NCBI GenBank assembly: GCA_029215795.1
Contig: JARDYH010000001.1
Location: forward strand, 308,355,154-308,419,153
Direction: 5' to 3'
Length of the DNA stretch: 64,000 nt
DNA from: Anniella stebbinsi
Taxonomy: Eukaryota; Chordata; Lepidosauria; Squamata; Anniellidae
Shown here: one piece after another, positions 24,117 through 35,270 of the stretch
How positions within the stretch are numbered: the stretch's first letter is position 1
How the letters are laid out: the number at the start of each line of letters is the position of its first letter
Notes under the pieces: model-generated
What the model was told of the DNA's origin: nothing
Seen by the model: only the letters and a program-made list of their open reading frames with translations
The model's database searches: none
Made by a program: the position numbers and the translations under genes

Positions 24117-24820
24117 CTGTCTCTCACACATACCCTATTGCTTAGATTCCCAACATACCTAGAAGCAGTTTACCAGAGAGCAGGTAAACTGAAGGATACT
24201 GCACAGAACCACGAGTAAAGGAGTCCCATCCCCAAACTCACAGTGCAAATGTTATCATTTCCATCCCCAAACTCTACACCCAGCATGCCATTTCTTTATT
24301 TTCTTCATATTTTCAAAAGTAGCATGCTCATAGATTTATCATGACATTCTAGCTGAACATAAGATATAGTCAGTATTTTCCTTGAAGATACATAATTCTA
24401 TCAAGGGAGAGTAGAAATGAGAAAGAAGGTGCAGATAGATCACTGAAGTCAAATTCCGTGCAAGTGACCTCAGCTTCTAAAATTAGGACATGTGTGACAG
24501 ACTACTCAAGTGTTTCAGAGAGCCAGGACAGGAACCACGCTTTGAATATGACCCTCTTGCTGTCTCATGTTCCAGCCTCGGTCAGCTGAAGCGATCCAGA
24601 AATGAGCCGGAAGTCAGGGCACCTGCCCATTGGGCAAGCAAACCAGCGATTAAGGGGATAAAATACTCTTCTCATAACCATGTCAAGTGCTATTTGTGCT
24701 GTTGCAGACTCTAAATCAGGAATAGCCATAGTATCCCTTCTTTGATAGTGAAACATTTCACTTGCATCTTTAATATTGGCAGAGGCAAGCAGACAGGAGG
24801 ATCTATTTCAGGTTTATTCC
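24117..24820. other. intron 1 sequence, nothing recognised
   Basis: No repeat hallmark or coding signal seen. Confidence 0.4.
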
Positions 24821-24828
24821 CTAGAACC

Positions 24829-25148
24829 TAGGCTGACCATATGAAAAGGAAGACAGGGCTCATGTAACTTTAACAGTTGTAGAGAAAAGGGAATTGCAGC
24901 CAGTGTCATTTGTATGCAATTAGTTCCTGGTGAAATTCCCTCTTCATCACAACAGTTAAAGTTGCAGGGGCCCTGCCTTCTTTTGTATATGGTCACTCTA
25001 GTATAGTGCCTGCAACTTTAACTGTTGTGATGAAGAGAGAATTTCACCAGGAACTAATTGCATACAAATGACACTGGCTGAAATTCCTTTTTTTCTACAA
25101 CTGTTAAAGTTACATGAGCCCTGTCCTCCTTTTCATATGGTCAGCCTA
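24829..25148. mobile_element. 320-bp hAT foldback MITE, copy 1
   Basis: Ends taggctgaccatatgaaaag and cttttcatatggtcagccta are inverted complements starting TAGG, as in hAT (YARNG). The flanking direct repeat ctagaacc (24821-24828 and 25149-25156) is the 8-bp duplication expected for hAT. The two halves are near-perfect inverted complements around a central segment with a third, internal end-like sequence (tatatggtcactcta). No transposase. Confidence 0.92.
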
Positions 25149-25156
25149 CTAGAACC

Positions 25157-26255
25157 TGGAAGTCTACCAGATGCACACATGCTAAGAATTAAGGAACCTC
25201 TGAGAACATACTCAGCCCAGGAATTTGTGATCAGTACCAGAACCAAGCTCTCAAGTCCTCTCATTCAAAAATCCATTTTCTGGTTTTCCCCCAAGCATTG
25301 TTTTTAGGCAACCTGATTTAGGGGTAGGGGGGGAAAGCTTTTTAGTTGTTGCTGTAGTTAGACAATTGAGAGTCAGAAATCCTTGCCAATCTCCTGCAAA
25401 TCACCCAGAGATCTACCAGTAGATCCCGATCTACCTTTTTCCCATTTCTGCTACAGACGTTAAGGGAGAAGATGTTTCACCACTATTCCAATGACTGTAT
25501 TATAGCAGGTTTTGTTTCCATTTCTTCTTTCTCTCCAAATACACTATCAGTCAATTGTCATTTAAATTAGGTATTACTCATTGGTCTACCTCCCTTGAAG
25601 AATTACTTCATCTAGCAAGCTTAATAGCTGAAAATGACTGAACTTCCATGTATAGGTTAGTTAGGAGAGGTTCCTCTCTGATCTGAAGGATCCCCTTTCC
25701 ATGAATGAACTTCTGAGGCAAATGGATGCAGTTTGTTTGCTTGTGTTCTAAAGAACCAATTTGATCCTCAAGCAGAAGTTTCCCACAGAAGGGAAGTACA
25801 GCTAATCCAGTCTTAATAGAGGGATTTGGTGACCCATTGTTTAAACAGAGAACTCTTCTGACAGAAACTGGGAAGGCCACATTGCACTCATATGTTCTGA
25901 TGGCAGAAGAAACATCACTCACTGATATACAGCCCACCAAGTTGTGTTAATAGCAGAAGAAGCAGAACTAATTTCAACTGTGGGTCCTTCCAGAGATCTG
26001 TCACCTGACTAGAATGCAAGTGACTTAAAACAACATAATGTGCTGTTTGTAGACATAAGCATCAAGTGCCATTGGCTCAATATTGTGTTCCACAGGCACC
26101 TCTTTGAGAGAAGACCGTATCTCTAAAGTCTACAATATCTCTAAAGCTATAATATCTCTAAAGTCGCATTGCATGTGTGAGAGAGCTTTGCAGGGTGAAA
26201 ATTTGTATCAGGGCATGCTATTCAGAAAAGTAATTTTAATTGGCTTGGATATGAA
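25157..26255. other. intron 1 sequence, nothing recognised
   Basis: No recognisable element. Short direct repeats of atatctctaaag occur near 26125-26165. Confidence 0.4.
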
Positions 26256-26560
26256 CACACAAGTCAAAAGCTGTCTGAAGAACTCTAAACAAAGGGTACT
26301 GAGAAACGACAGTGAATCAAGCTGCAGGAGGGATGGAGCTATTAGAAACTACAGGGATCAATGTTTAGATCCATTCTTTTTAAACATCTTCATTAGTGAT
26401 CTGGGAAGTGGAATACACATACTGAGAGGCTTTCATCCAACACCCAAACAGGAAAAACAACAAATGCTCATGAAAGAACAAAATAAAATAATCAGATAAG
26501 AGGCAGGAAATTAAGATTCAAATAATGCATATCGGGCAGGAAATGATCTAACACAAATAT
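26256..26560 (+). pseudogene. CR1-type LINE reverse-transcriptase fragment
   Basis: A frame reads KQRVLRNDSESSC and later DQCLDPFFLNIFISDLGSGI, a degraded form of the RT block whose family pattern is GSVLGPLLFNIFINDLDSGI. About 100 bp later IQIMHIG corresponds to the usual VMHLG/MHIG motif. The catalytic YADD region between them is lost. This is a dead internal fragment. Confidence 0.7.
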
Positions 26561-27194
26561 ATGAAGAGAGAAAGTTGGACATCCTAAAGCTACAATCTTG
26601 GGTGTACTTTCAGCCTGATTGTAACTTCTTTATTTGAGTATACGGAGTATAACCAGACTTACTCTCAAATAAATGTACGAAGGATTGAAACATTACTTGG
26701 ATGTAAATCCCAATGAAATAAAGTGTTTCCAAGTAGTTATGGTCGAGTTGCAAGACAAAAATCAAGGTATGTTAAGAGGAAATTTAGATTTATGAACCCT
26801 GTGTCCTTAACTGATTTGCAGACAGTTTCTCCAGGATATCCTACCAACACCTCAAACTGAAAATAGCAACAACTGAACTTCACCCAATCCTTCTCTGTCA
26901 TGTAGCAGATACAGCTGTTATGTCCTCTCTCTTCCAGAAATCCTTGCATGACACCACTTCCTACTCTTCCAATTCCCATCTAAGAATCACGCTTTCCTTT
27001 CTATATTTACTGCTAAAACTCTCATTAATGATCTAGTCACATATTACCTAGACTGCTTCAACCTCTCTACTGACTGGCCTTTTGCTCCTATCATCCTCTG
27101 TACTTTTCAGCCAAATCAGAATGTTAGTGGCTAATCTCTTCCCTGTTGCTGTGATCATGACACTCCTCTCTTCAAGTCTCTGCACTGACGACTC
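26561..27194. other. intron 1 sequence, nothing recognised
   Basis: No repeat hallmark or exon seen. Confidence 0.4.
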
Positions 27195-28697
27195 TATGGC
27201 TGAATTCAGACAACATGATAGTCAACGGTGGGGTAATAATCAACTTTACAATTATTCATCCAGGGGGTACTCCCCACACAACATGTTTCACAGTAATAAC
27301 CAACACAAATAATCAATGGTGTGCAGAGTTATTTATCTGCACCGTTGATTATTGGGGAGGGGGGGGGCTCTGTTGATTACTTCCCCTGCCTACAGAATCA
27401 CAAGACAAGAGCAGCAGAAACCCCTGCTACTCTTGCCCAGCAGGGCTGTATAGCCAGGGGAAATAATCCCATCCTGGGAAGTGCTTCAGGAACCACCAAT
27501 CATGCTGTCCCTTGGGGCACTGCAACCTACAGCTCCCCACGCACTTCCTGGGACAGGCACATACCATTCCTGGATGGGGCGCCGCCAATCACAGCGCCCT
27601 ACGTGTTCCCAGGGACGTGCACGTCCCTTTCCCTGCCATCGCAGAGGGAAAAAGTTGGCAATGGGGGATGCTAGGAACTCCTGCAGCTGCTTGAGAGTGG
27701 CAGGAGCTCCTAGCATCCCTTGTTGCCAGCTGCCACCACTTTGTCATGAAGGCGATTTGTTGCAATGCTGAGGGCGACAGGGGGAACGATGTCAGGAAAA
27801 ATAATAAAAAAGTCAGCATCTTGAGAATCAGCTTCTCCCTTCGTTTCACCCAATTTGGATGCTTTTCTCCCCCCGTTTTTTGCTTTTGATTACAGAGGGA
27901 TACCATCCCTCCGCAATGTGTACTTCACCATATGTTGCGAGGCCAGGGAGCAGAGGAGCTGTCAGCCTCTCTCTCCGCCCTCAGACGCGCAACAAATGGG
28001 GAAGGAGGTGGCAGCACAAAGCGTACTGATCCCCTGTCAGGAGATGAGATCACCCCACGACACTGTGTCCTTGCCTGCCAGAGGTATCTCCTCCCCTGAC
28101 AGGCGAGGAGACTCATCTGCAGCTTCTTGCTTTGCAGAGGAACACGCACTGCAGCTGTTACCGAAGCAAGAAGCTGCGGATGGGTCTCCTCCCCTGTGAG
28201 CTAGGAGACCCTTCTGCAGCTTCTTGCTTTGTGGAGGAAGCTGTGGATGGGTCACTTTCTCTGACAGGCAAGGAGACCTGTCTGCAGCTTCTTGCTTCAG
28301 CAGTGGCCGTCGCACATGTTCCTCCATGGCACGTCTTCCTGTGTGACCGCCACCGTAGCAAGACTCAACGAACGGATCTCCTCCACTGAAAGGGGAGATC
28401 TGCCCACCGATACTTGCTGCGGCAGTGACCATGGCACATCTTACTCAGTGGCTGCTGCCACAGCAAGAAGGAGGCAGGGGACCATCTCTCCTCCCCCGCC
28501 CCAATAAGGTACGGGGGAACCAGAGCCCCCATTCAGTGGGGAGGGCAGAGGGGGGAAGAACAATAGCCAACCCTGCCCTTATAGCCTACTCTACAGATGA
28601 CTTATTAGCATGTCAACCAAGCGAGACATGAAAATAGTCATCCATGGAGTGGACTATAAGGGCAGGGTTGGCTATTGTGTCATCCAAACACACCCTC
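27195..28697. mobile_element. 1.5-kb GC-rich non-autonomous element, 'Cagacaacacgata' family
   Basis: The left end tatggctgaattcagacaac is the family terminus; the right end ggctattgtgtcatccaaac is its diverged complement. The left 200 bp follow the short family members (gggtaataatcaactttac, gggggtactccccacacaac). The centre (27.48-28.55 kb) is GC-rich and carries repeated ctgcagcttcttgctt blocks and inverted copies agcaagaagctgcgg. No transposase frame is visible. Confidence 0.65.
28095..28300. repeat. internal direct and inverted repeats of the GC-rich element
   Basis: ctgcagcttcttgctt occurs at about 28119, 28216 and 28281, each preceded by ggagac. Inverted copies agcaagaagctgcggatggg lie between them. 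The same unit recurs in degraded form to about 28.5 kb. Confidence 0.7.
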
Positions 28698-29051
28698 AGA
28701 CTGGCTTTAAGAACTGAAGTAAGTTAGGGAGATAATGGTATATTTGAAAGGAGACAATTCAAGAAAAAAAACTCTCAATTTGACATCTGTCATTCAACTG
28801 ACCCCTCTTTCTCAAAAGACCACCTCCCTCTTTTCTATCCTGCATGCAATCAATGTTTATGAGCATCAGGTTTTTGAGTAACAGTACTCAAATTGTTTGG
28901 AGCTTAAGGATCTTGCAAAATCCTAAGTGTCAAGAACAGCCGATTATTATTTAAGCGTTGACTACCTGTGCTTTTCCAGGAATCAACTCCAACTACAGCA
29001 GTTCATAAAAGATATGTCTCACCTTTGCCCACAACAATTTTCTGATACCTT

Positions 29052-29417
29052 TAGGGTGACCAACTGCAAGGATTTCCCTGGATTTGTCCTGGTTTTTGTT
29101 CTATCCTGGGTGTCAGGGGGGATTTTCTGTAATTTTCTGTAATGCCCTGGAATTACATGCTTTCCCCCTTTAAGGTTGTCATTCCCCCTCCCCCACAACT
29201 GCTGCAATAGGGACCTTAAAGGGGAAAGTGTGTCATTGCTAGACATTAAAGGCCCCAATTGGAGCAGTGTGGATGGGAGGGAATGACACGCTTTAAGGCC
29301 CCAATTGGAGTGGGGGAGGGGAAAGATCACTTTCCGGGGCCTCCGGAAAGCACATCATTCCCCCCTGCCACTGGGTGCCCTTTTTTTTGTTTGTTTCCCA
29401 AATATGGTCACCCTACC
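29052..29417. mobile_element. inverted-repeat element with TAGGGTGACCA ends
   Basis: Starts tagggtgaccaactgc and ends atatggtcaccctacc, sharing the outer 11 bp with the 320-bp hAT foldback elements. The interior is different: two aaggccccaattggag repeats and gggggaggg blocks in both orientations. Probably another non-autonomous hAT. Confidence 0.65.
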
Positions 29418-29509
29418 TTTAGCATAACACTGCACACCATTTAGAGACTAAGCTTCCATGGGTCTAGCTGACTCAACCACTCTGAACAAATCCAGCTGAA
29501 ACACTGGGG

Positions 29510-29776
29510 TAAACTTTTTAAAAAGACTTCTCACCAAGCACTGAAAAGACATCTGAGCTGGCACCTGGCAAATCTCCCTGGAGTGATCATTCCACAACTA
29601 CGACATGGCAGCAGAGAAGGCCCTTTCCCAGTCACTACCTGCTTCACTTCTGAAAGTAGGGAAACTCAGAAGGACCTCTGGGGATGATCTTAAGACTCAG
29701 ACAGGTCCCTGCAGGAGAAGATGGTGCTTCAGGTAACTGGGAGCTAAGCTCCTCAGAGGAAAGAACCACAGCCATA
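29510..29776 (+). repeat. unassigned interspersed repeat
   Basis: Reads ggcagcagagaaggcccttt, then tgatcttaagactcagacag and gctcctcagaggaaagaacc. By impression this is a widespread squamate repeat related in style to 44.8-45.0 kb. Class not determined. Confidence 0.45.
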
Positions 29777-30153
29777 GCCATGGCTATTGTCAGGATGGAA
29801 TACAGAAATAAAGAAAAAAAATATTTGACTGCTTAAGTAAGCCTACCTTCCAGTGCACTGGCCAATTAGTGCAAAGGCATTGGAAAGCGTGCTGAGCACT
29901 TGGACACACTATTTTTCCCATTTTATTTAGCAAACAACAACAAAACTCAACTTATAATAATTATTTCATTATTCACAGGATTGTGGTACAATCTGGATTG
30001 GCAAAAGCATGTCACAATCAACCTTGCAAAATTCAGTTCATGAAAGTACTTTGCAGGGAAGTATGATATATAGAAATCATTGAGTTAATAATCTTTCCAC
30101 AAGCACAAATAAGAAGGTGGTGGTAGCCTTCCTACATCTTCTCTGTTTGTGTT

Positions 30154-30238
30154 AAAAATAAAACTGTAGGGCACGCTATTTTACATTTTATTCCAGTAGA
30201 TATCTTAGACAAAGTCCTGAATTAGATTTTTGCAGTTT
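30154..30238 (+). repeat. 85-bp direct repeat, left copy (L1 target duplication)
   Basis: Begins aaaaataaaactgtaggg and ends gatttttgcagttt. It is identical to 32232-32316 and abuts the first base of the L1 fragment. Confidence 0.95.
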
Positions 30239-32231
30239 AGATTACACTAGCCCGAGGAACTAGACAGGGATGTCCTCTTTCACCGATCTTATTTGCAATA
30301 GTAATAGAAATTTTGGCAAATGTAATAAGGGAAGATGAAAGAGTGAAGGGGATAGGAAGAAAGGAGAAGATTAAAATGAATATGTTTGCGGACGATACTT
30401 TATTGACGGTAGAAGATCCCCTAGGGAGTGCTGAGGTGATTAAGAAACATTTAAGAGAATTTGGAGAAATTACGGGATTAAAAGTAAATTGGGGGAAGTC
30501 AGAAATGATGTTATTTAATTATAATAAGGAAGAGTTGGAAGAAGGTAAGGATAAGTTGGGTCTTAGACTTAAAAACATAGTACGTTATTTAGGTACTAAC
30601 ATTGATAGAGATTTAGATAGGCTTGAGGAACAAGTAGGGGAGAAATTAGAAGTATATAAGAAATTAAAACATTCTTGGTTTGGTAGAATAGCAATTATTA
30701 AAATGAAGATTTTACCTAAGATTAATTTTTTGTTTAGAATGTTACCAATTAAAATATCAGATGTAGAGTTGAAAAGTTGGCAAAATATAATCAACGCATA
30801 TTGTAATGGGGATAAGAAAGCTAGGATTAATAAAGGGTTATGGTATAAGGCTCAAAAGAAGGGAGGTTTAGGACTTCCAAATATTAAGTACTATTATATA
30901 GCTAATCAGTTAAGATATGTTATAAGCTGTATTCTAGGGGAGGAAGATCTGGAGTGGTTGGAGACGCAAACTGGGGAAATAGATTATAAATTGAAAAATA
31001 TTTTCTTTAAAAAAATTCAAAAGAAAGAATTAAAGGGACTGGACAACCCTTTGTTGGTAAATATAGTGGAGATCTGGGAGAAATTTAGGGGGAAGTTGAT
31101 ACCAGGAGACTCACCACTTGCCCCAGTGGTAGTAGTGGAGAATTTCCCAAGAGTGTTAAAAGTGGAGATTGAAGCGAGATTGAAAGATAAGGAAATAATT
31201 AAGTTAAGGAAGTGGATGGAAAATATGAAGGATAATGAACAAATTAAAGAGCTATTGATAGGTCAAAAATTTGCATGGTTTAAATGTATACAATTAGGGA
31301 AATGGACTCAGGAATGGAAATTGAAAAATAAAAAGTGTAGAAACAATACAAGATTTGAAGAATTAGTAGAGTCAAAAGGTAGGAAAGAAGGAAAGGAAAT
31401 TAAGAAAGGGTTGACTAGTGAGATATATAAATTATTGATAGAGGAAGAATTTCAAAATTCACTTAAAGTAATAAAAAAGGTTTGGGAAGAGGACGTAAAT
31501 GGAGAAATTAAGGAATATAACTGGGAGAGGTTGTGGAACGCAAGAATGTTAAAATTGTTATCGATTAGAATTAAGGAGAATTTTTATAAGGTATTGTGGA
31601 GATGGTATCTAACACCGGTTAGATTTCACCAGATTGATAAAAAAATATCTAAAAAGTGTTGGAGAGGATGCCAGGAGGTTGGAACTTATTACCATATGTG
31701 GTGGAGCTGTGAATATGTACAAAAATTTTGGAAAAGGGTATTTAAAGAAATAAGTGAAATAATTGGAAGTAAAGTGGAATTAGACCCGAAGCTCGCTCTA
31801 CTAGCAATATGGGATAGAGGGGAAGAGGATAAAAACAAGAGGGAATTGATAAACAACCTCCTGACTCCTGTTAGACTAATGATTGCAAAAAATTGGAAAG
31901 GACAAGGAAGCTATACAATAGAAGAATGGTATAAAGAAATATGGGATATGGCTTTGAATGATATGCTAACTTGTAAAATGAAATTGAAAAGGGGAATGTC
32001 CGGTAAAAATGATTTTGGGGAAATATGGAGACCCCTTTTGGAATATGTATTAAGATCGGGGAAGGGACAAACACCTTCAAAAGAGTCGATAAACTTCTGG
32101 ATAGAATAAAAGATTAAGAGAAGGTCTCATGGAGTGGGGGTGCACGGGGGGGACTGTCGAGGGTTATGTATGTATTTTATGTTATTATTATGTTGAAAAT
32201 AATAAAATTATTTACAAAAAAATAAATAAAA
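30239..32231 (+). mobile_element. 5'-truncated L1 LINE, young insertion
   Basis: About 2.0 kb covering the second half of ORF2 plus a short 3' UTR with a G-rich block (gagtgggggtgcacgggg) and an A-rich end (aataaataaaaaaa). It is flanked by an identical 85-bp direct repeat. The endonuclease domain, 5' UTR and ORF1 are missing, so it cannot move on its own. It lies antisense to LRP4. The 3' end matches the truncated copy at 11.83-12.07 kb. Confidence 0.93.
30241..32109 (+). pseudogene. L1 ORF2 fragment: reverse transcriptase C-half to C-terminus, uninterrupted
   Basis: Open for 622 codons from the truncation point to TAA at 32107-32109. It starts in the RT block ARGTRQGCPLSP...LFAIVIEILA, then the catalytic FADDTLL (about residue 47), GLKVNWGKSE, the thumb region (SWFGRIAIIKMKILPKINFLF) and the LPNIKYYY segment. 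The C-terminal cysteine cluster KKCWRGCQEVGTYYHMWWSC is intact. These are landmarks of L1 ORF2p. No stop or frameshift is present, which supports a recent insertion. The apparent TTG start at 30313 is not biological; the real start was lost by truncation. Confidence 0.93.
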
Positions 32232-32316
32232 AAAAATAAAACTGTAGGGCACGCTATTTTACATTTTATTCCAGTAGATATCTTAGACAAAGTCCTGAAT
32301 TAGATTTTTGCAGTTT
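32232..32316 (+). repeat. 85-bp direct repeat, right copy (L1 target duplication)
   Basis: Identical in every base to 30154-30238, directly after the A-rich tail. Confidence 0.95.
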
Positions 32317-33335
32317 TGCACTGACTTACAATGCCATGTCCCCTCCCCACTGCCAGTGTTCCCTTAAGGCCACACACCACAACATTTCTGGCTATGGGCC
32401 TGGAACAAACCCTCTTCTCTGTTACAAGGAAGAACCCTATTCACCAGCAGGACTGTAATTGCCAAGCACCAGATGATGAGAAGACAACAAGAACTCGGTC
32501 TCAACATGACATTTTTGAGGATTTGAGGGCTGCAATCCGGCTTTTTTTGTTATTGTGGCATGAGTAGCAGAACCTGAACCAGAACAGAACAGTTAGCAAA
32601 GGGGTTATTTTAGTGTAAGAAGCAGTCCATTTTAACAGTGGAGCATCCATGCAATGCAGCTAGCTCCCCTGCTGCTACTCGCTATTCCAGCAGAGACAGG
32701 AGGGGAAAGCCACATTGACCTAGCTTTGCAAAAGCAGTTCCCTTGGGAAGGGGAGGATGGCGAGGAGTGTGGCTTTGTGGCAAGAATAAGGGAGAAACTT
32801 CTACTCTGCAATCCCACAGGCAGAGAAACTTCAAAGCAGAACCACAGGATAAATGTAACTATCTTGAGAGAAAGAATTGCTCTATAAAGTTTTTAAACAT
32901 ATAACCAAAACACACAAGAGTATTATGTTTCTCTGAGAGAATGAGCAAAATAAAAAGAATTATTAACTGCCCAGACTGAGCTGACTATGGCAGAACTAGG
33001 GCTGGCTCATCAAATGAGGGGTACCACACAACCACAATGCCATCACCGATCCCCTACTGCTTACCAGAAAACTGGAATAAAAAAGTAAAAGGAACCCTGG
33101 TCATAATTTTGTGGGAGGAGGGGAAAACCTACAATGATAAATACTTCTTTTGGGTTCATATGGGGCTAGACGTTTCCAGTAGTGTTGCCAGACGGACAAA
33201 CAAGAAATTCAGTTACTACAGAGCATCCATCCAAGTAGGAGAGATTGACCCTGTTCAGCCCACCGGCGTTTTGCTTTTTTTTCTAGGCAGCTGACAAACC
33301 ATCACCCTTCAGCTCTCATTCCTCCCAGGCTCCAG
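32317..33335. other. intron 1 sequence, nothing recognised
   Basis: No repeat hallmark or exon recognised. Confidence 0.4.
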
Positions 33336-33438
33336 CCTGTTACACTTAATTTAGAAAGAATTTCCACAGGATTGTTAGCTACCTTGAGCGCCATTTTTCA
33401 CAGAAAGGCAGGATATTTTTTTTATTAATAAATAAAAA
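33336..33438 (+). repeat. LINE/SINE 3' tail
   Basis: Reads gattgttagctaccttgagc, then acagaaaggcaggatatttt and ends in taataaataaa. Truncated tail, class uncertain. Confidence 0.45.
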
Positions 33439-35165
33439 CAGTCATCAACATTGAAGGGCAGAGAACAAAAACACCCCATAGCTTTTACTGCAATCAAATC
33501 TTGAATCTATGTACTTGCAAGTTCTGTAGTCCATTTCTATCTATCCATACCAATTCAACTACTACACCAGGATTGCATCTGTCATGATGGGTGTATAATA
33601 GGGTAACAGTCTTTATGGAAGCCCAAGCAAGAGGGAACAGGTAGACAGCAAGGAGAAAACAAACTTCATGGTCAATGAATGCAACACCCATTGACAGATG
33701 TACATATCCACCAATGTTATAGTTATTCTTCACCTCTGATCTGAAACATGTGACATGCTTGAGGGTGCACCTGGACTGTGAGACATGAAGTGAAATGGAC
33801 TGGCCTGAAACGAGGTACGAAGCTGAAGCCAGAAGATCATTTTTCTTGCTCTCCTATCCTCACCAATCTACTCTGCCACTAAACACATCATTAAGCAAGC
33901 CCTATGGCAACCCATTCAAGGGTCACACTTGTGTGTCAGGATTTTCACACTTCAGCTCAGGAAATCAAAATAAAGCCTCCTGCTCCACTTCACTAATCAA
34001 AGTGTGGCCTGTCTTTCCCCCCTCGGCCCCTAACCTGAATGAAATGCAATTGGCATCCTGTGTTACCAGAAAACAGTTACGTTCTAGAGACAGTGATGCA
34101 AGACCCAATCTCCTGTACTAGCTTTTAGGTTACTAAAAGGCTAACCTTAAAAAGGAAAGGCCAGCTCCAAAGCAGTTGTTGACACTGGAATTAGATTGCG
34201 CCTCCATGAAGAGGCTGCCCAGCTGACTGGCACAATTCCAAAACGTAAAATGCTACCGTTACTCAGAGTCCTGAATTAGTTTTGGATTTTGGGAGTTTGC
34301 GTTGATCCAAAGCCAAAGGAAACATGAAAACTGGAGGGAAATTTGTTAAATGTTGACAGAGCCACAGGAGGGGAACTTCAGCAAAGCTACTAAGGAAGAC
34401 CAGAAGATTTAACATATACCCACCCAAAAAAATCAGGGAACCTGAGGAAAAGGGAATCTTCAACCAGATGGAAGAAGTGTTATTCCAACCCAGAGCCAAC
34501 TCAGACAAATCCCACTACATAGTCAATTCTCATCAAAAGATGGATGCCAGCAACTCCTGAGGACTTGGGACACCCATTCTTATTCAGTACACGGTATTTC
34601 ATTTCCAGGAGAGAGAAAAAAACACTCTTAACATATTTCAACCCAGAATATAGTATGTAAGTTTCTATTCTCCTGTGGTATCAGAACTACCACAGAATTT
34701 GGTACTAGGTACAGAATTCACCTTTTATTTAGAAATGTTATATTCACACACAAAATTTACACAATACTTCTTTTGCTAAATAATCAATTCATATAATATA
34801 TCCAGGATACAGAATCCAGCTTTTCTCACAGACTTTAAATCACCTTGGTGTAAAATTTAGTTTGTGTATTAAAACACAAGAGTACACTCAGCACTGATTA
34901 CCAATTTACCTACTAATCAGATGAATTGACCAAGACTCCAATAAGCTCTTATAGCCCTGACCTTGCTTAATGAATGTACACATGTGTACTTAGCCCAAAG
35001 CAAAAGGACAAACATGAATGTTTTCCTTCATCAAACTCATGGCATTTTCACACTAAAAAAAGTAATTGTCCTAGCTGTCACATTTCCACATACCTACAAT
35101 TCTTGTGTAGGACACAGCTACTCTTTCTGTCACAGAGCTCCTCTAGTAAAACTTAATTTTCTTTA
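33439..35165. other. intron 1 sequence, nothing recognised
   Basis: Largely unique-looking, AT-rich at 34.7-34.9 kb. Confidence 0.4.
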
Positions 35166-35270
35166 TTACAATAAAAACAATAGCCTTTTGGCACCTTATA
35201 AACAAACAAATTTATTCTAGCATAAGTTTTCGTGGACTGCATGGACTGTTATCAAGAGTTTCAGGTATGT
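35166..35270 (-). repeat. unassigned interspersed repeat ('cataagctttc' family)
   Basis: Contains ttggcaccttataaacaaac, aaatttattctagcataagt and tttcgtggactgcatggac, parallel to 9.04-9.15 kb. Confidence 0.55.

Noticed and set aside
27480..28550. CpG-island promoter
   Set aside because: It lies inside an element with transposon-like ends and consists of repeated blocks. No exon is adjacent.
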